Shown in pieces: positions 13,649-15,646 of a stretch of 15,646 nt of DNA. Every line of letters begins with the position of its first letter. Within the stretch, counting starts at the first letter, position 1. A program made the position numbers and the translations under genes. The stretch lies in NCBI GenBank assembly GCA_002398565.1, contig DGZP01000062.1, positions 1 to 15,646 of the forward strand, in the 5' to 3' direction. The DNA comes from Proteiniphilum sp. UBA4977 (GTDB lineage: Bacteria; Bacteroidota; Bacteroidia; Bacteroidales; Dysgonomonadaceae). The notes under the pieces were generated by a model. It saw only the letters and a list, made by a program, of their open reading frames with translations, was not told the DNA's origin and ran no database searches.

Positions 13649-15001
13649 TTACAATTCTTTTATTTTAATATTCTGAAACAGGACTTCATTTCCATGATCC
13701 TGTAAAAGAATCAAACCCTCTTCGGCATTACCAAAATTGGGCCAGTCCTTGTACTTGCTGGTCTGTACCAATTTGTTCCATGCATCGTTGTTGCGGTCAT
13801 ATTCCACAATTTTCACACCATTCAACCAATGTTCCACGTGATTGCCTTCTACGACCACCATGGCGGTATTGAAGAATCCCTTCCGGAATGGCTTGTCCGC
13901 AGGAGCTGCAATCAGGTCGTAAAGTGAACCCAGCGTCCTGTTTCCATTTATGCCAAGCTTGGCATCCGGATGATTCTGATCATCCAGAATCTGAAATTCA
14001 CAACCTATGGCCGATCCTTCTCCTTTATTCAGGTTGGTATCGACAAAATATTTGATCCCGCTGTTGGCACCTTCAGTGATCTTGAAATCGACTTTCAGCA
14101 TAAAGTTTTTGTAAGGACGGGTCGTAACAATATCACCGCCGTTCGTTGACTCACCACCATCACTTTTGTGTACTTTCAGCATGCCATTGTCAATCGACCA
14201 TCCCAGATCGGGAAAATCGTCTCTCTTGGCACCACGCCATCCTTCGGTGGTCTTGCCATCCCAGAGCAATTTCCATCCATCGGCAGCTTCACGGTCAGAG
14301 ATTGTATTGGCCACCTGGTTTATCTGCATTACATTCTCATCGTCGGCTGTTTTGTACTTATCAAGCTCATCCGTAAGGATGCGGATATTGCGCCACGCAA
14401 CGGTCTTTCCTTCCAGTTCGGCCTTCCCGATGGAATGTACCTGCAGGGCGATGAACCCTGACGGAGTGGTATCATCCAGAATATTGGCACAAGCAACACC
14501 GTTTACCCAGGTGCGGATAGAATTGCCAATGGCTTCAATACGGGCACTGTTCCATTCACTGTGCTTAAATGCCTTCATTCCTTCTGGGTTGTAATTCATC
14601 GGATAAAGCCATCCACGACGGGCTTCATCATAGATTCCTCCTGTCCATGCACGGTCGGAAGGATCAATTTCAAACTGATAACCATGAACGCGACCATCCC
14701 TGTAATCTGGCAGGCTATTGCTCCTGAATTGCACGCCCGAATTTAATCCGTCATCCACTTTAAATTCAAACTCAAGAATAAAATCATCGTATTTTTCGGT
14801 TGTCGCCAAAAAGGTATTGGGCGTATTCATTTGAGAAATGCCGATGATGGCATTGTCTTCCACCTTATACTCGGCAGTACCATTCAACTTCTCCCACCCT
14901 TGCAGATCTTTTCCGTTAAACAACTCCTGCCACTTCGGTCCTTGTGAACAGGATACGAGTAATGCTGTCATCACTAAAATTAACAAACTGTTTTTTTTCA
15001 T
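13649..15001 (-). CDS. Tandem two-domain DUF1080 (3-keto-disaccharide hydrolase family) lipoprotein
   Basis: A 450-residue lipoprotein with lipobox LLVS-C18. Domain 1 (about 22-210) begins WQELFNGKDLQGWEKLNG and contains LNSGVQFRS and YQFEID. Domain 2 (about 240-450) begins WKLLWDGKTTEGWRG and contains NSGIKYFVD and CEFQILDD. Both keep the 'NSG' and 'xExQILD/EID' strands typical of PF06439, so this is an internal duplication, a form known in Bacteroidetes. It should act in the periplasm or at the cell surface on oxidised (3-keto) glycosides. It follows the Gfo/Idh-type oxidoreductase by 90 bp on the same strand, with no clear promoter in the gap, so the two are probably co-transcribed. Whether both domains are active cannot be told. 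Confidence 0.9.
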   Translation of the reverse strand: MKKNSLLILVMTALLVSCSQGPKWQELFNGKDLQGWEKLNGTAEYKVEDNAIIGISQMNTPNTFLATTEKYDDFILEFEFKVDDGLNSGVQFRSNSLPDYRDGRVHGYQFEIDPSDRAWTGGIYDEARRGWLYPMNYNPEGMKAFKHSEWNSARIEAIGNSIRTWVNGVACANILDDTTPSGFIALQVHSIGKAELEGKTVAWRNIRILTDELDKYKTADDENVMQINQVANTISDREAADGWKLLWDGKTTEGWRGAKRDDFPDLGWSIDNGMLKVHKSDGGESTNGGDIVTTRPYKNFMLKVDFKITEGANSGIKYFVDTNLNKGEGSAIGCEFQILDDQNHPDAKLGINGNRTLGSLYDLIAAPADKPFRKGFFNTAMVVVEGNHVEHWLNGVKIVEYDRNNDAWNKLVQTSKYKDWPNFGNAEEGLILLQDHGNEVLFQNIKIKEL

Positions 15002-15091
15002 TTTCTTCTTGTTATGTTATGGATCAATAAATTTCTTTTTTTGCGAACAATTGGTCTTTAGCTCCCGTTTTTTCAAAACCGTACCGTCGAC
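15002..15091 (-). other. Spacer between oxidoreductase and tandem DUF1080 genes
   Basis: The 90 bases hold no TAnnTTTG element and no terminator-like hairpin that I can see, which supports a shared transcript. The last 25 bases before the DUF1080 ATG are A-rich, as is common before Bacteroidetes starts. Confidence 0.4.
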
Positions 15092-15646
15092 TCAAATCTT
15101 ATAAAAATCTTCCCAGCCTTTCCGCGGAGGCTCACCCGTGAGGAAGGCATCCGCAAAGGCGTCGTTGGTCACTCGTTTGGTCTCCCTGTCGAACACAATC
15201 TTACGGTTCAGCCGCTGTGCCGCCACACCCAGGCAGAACACCTGACTCAACGGTGCCGATATTTCGAACGGGGAGCGTGTTTTCTCCTTGCCCTGGCAAG
15301 CCAGAAGGAAGTTGGCAGAGTGGCTGGAAGTACTCTTCGGTACCTCGGGCAGCTTCTTTTCCATCTCTTTGGCCTTCTCTCCGGGGATGATGCTCAACGT
15401 GCTGCCGTGCGATCCGCCCTTGAACGTGAGTTCCTTGCTGTAGATCTCCTTCCCCGGATTCAGCTTCGCAGGCTGGATCTTCCCGCCCGCCACGCTCGGA
15501 ATATTCGGATCGATATCCGACACGCCGTACCCATCCGGTACGGCAGGAATATTATCCACCCCGTCGTACCAGGTGATCACCACAGGTGGCATATTGCCCC
15601 GCTGCGGAAATTTGAATTCAATGGTGCTCGACATCGGGAAGAAGTA
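15092..15646 (-). CDS. Gfo/Idh/MocA family oxidoreductase, C-terminal part (cut by right edge)
   Basis: The last 184 codons are visible; the frame stays open to the window edge and reads YFFP before the first internal methionine, so 15634 is not the start. The segment matches the C-terminal domain of Bacteroidetes Gfo/Idh/MocA-like sugar oxidoreductases: STIEFKFPQRG, MPPVVITWYDG, a 'GGSHGSTLSIIPG' stretch, SAPLSQVFCLGVAAQRLNRKIVFDRET, and the ending KGWEDFYKI. Members use NAD(P) to oxidise sugars, and several act with DUF1080 proteins in 3-keto sugar chemistry. The Rossmann domain and any Tat signal lie outside the window. The probable downstream partner is the tandem DUF1080 gene. Confidence 0.85.
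   Translation of the reverse strand, partial: YFFPMSSTIEFKFPQRGNMPPVVITWYDGVDNIPAVPDGYGVSDIDPNIPSVAGGKIQPAKLNPGKEIYSKELTFKGGSHGSTLSIIPGEKAKEMEKKLPEVPKSTSSHSANFLLACQGKEKTRSPFEISAPLSQVFCLGVAAQRLNRKIVFDRETKRVTNDAFADAFLTGEPPRKGWEDFYKI

Noticed and set aside
1..15646. CRISPR arrays, phage genes, toxin-antitoxin or defence systems
   Set aside because: No regularly spaced repeats, phage structural genes or small paired genes of these types were seen on either strand.

Overview
The window looks like chromosomal DNA from a Bacteroidales bacterium, probably near Parabacteroides, Dysgonomonas or Proteiniphilum; the genus is an inference. The evidence is a hybrid two-component system of the one-protein Bacteroidetes type, many SPII lipoproteins, a Bacteroidetes-style uracil phosphoribosyltransferase, DUF1080 (3-keto-disaccharide hydrolase family) lipoproteins, and repeated promoters of the Bacteroidetes form TTTG-N19-TAnnTTTG.

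Layout. Positions 1-141 are the end of an IS256-family insertion sequence whose transposase runs off the left edge. Positions 217-7050 hold three closely spaced minus-strand genes. In transcription order these are a DUF4369/thioredoxin-fold lipoprotein without the CxxC pair, a ComM/YifB AAA ATPase, and a 1373-residue hybrid sensor kinase/response regulator (HTCS). One good promoter lies before the lipoprotein gene. Next come a plus-strand membrane-anchored family 2 glycosyltransferase (7293-8282) and upp on the minus strand, with overlapping stop codons. pckA follows on the plus strand (9188-10780) with a clear terminator. A 24-bp perfect palindrome lies between the divergent upp and pckA promoters.

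The right half is more mixed. A single-domain DUF1080 lipoprotein (minus) is followed by a 490-bp stretch without a convincing gene, which holds a GC-rich, foldable patch and an orphan minus-strand terminator. Then come an unrecognised lipoprotein (plus) whose promoter is flanked by two inverted repeats, a tRNA-Arg(CCT) on the minus strand with a near-ideal promoter and terminator, and a divergent flavodoxin (plus). The last two genes (minus) are a Gfo/Idh/MocA-type oxidoreductase cut by the window edge and a tandem two-domain DUF1080 lipoprotein.

How the genes fit together. pckA, upp, flavodoxin and tRNA-Arg are housekeeping functions. The oxidoreductase plus DUF1080 pair suggests periplasmic breakdown of glycosides through 3-keto intermediates. 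The HTCS would normally control a polysaccharide-utilisation locus, but no susC/susD pair is visible, so its target is outside the window or not a classical locus. No CRISPR array, phage module or clearly new multi-gene system is visible. The most unusual items are the unexplained stretch 11773-12052, the palindromic control regions, the CxxC-less thioredoxin-fold lipoprotein, the altered H-box of the HTCS and the divergent flavodoxin.
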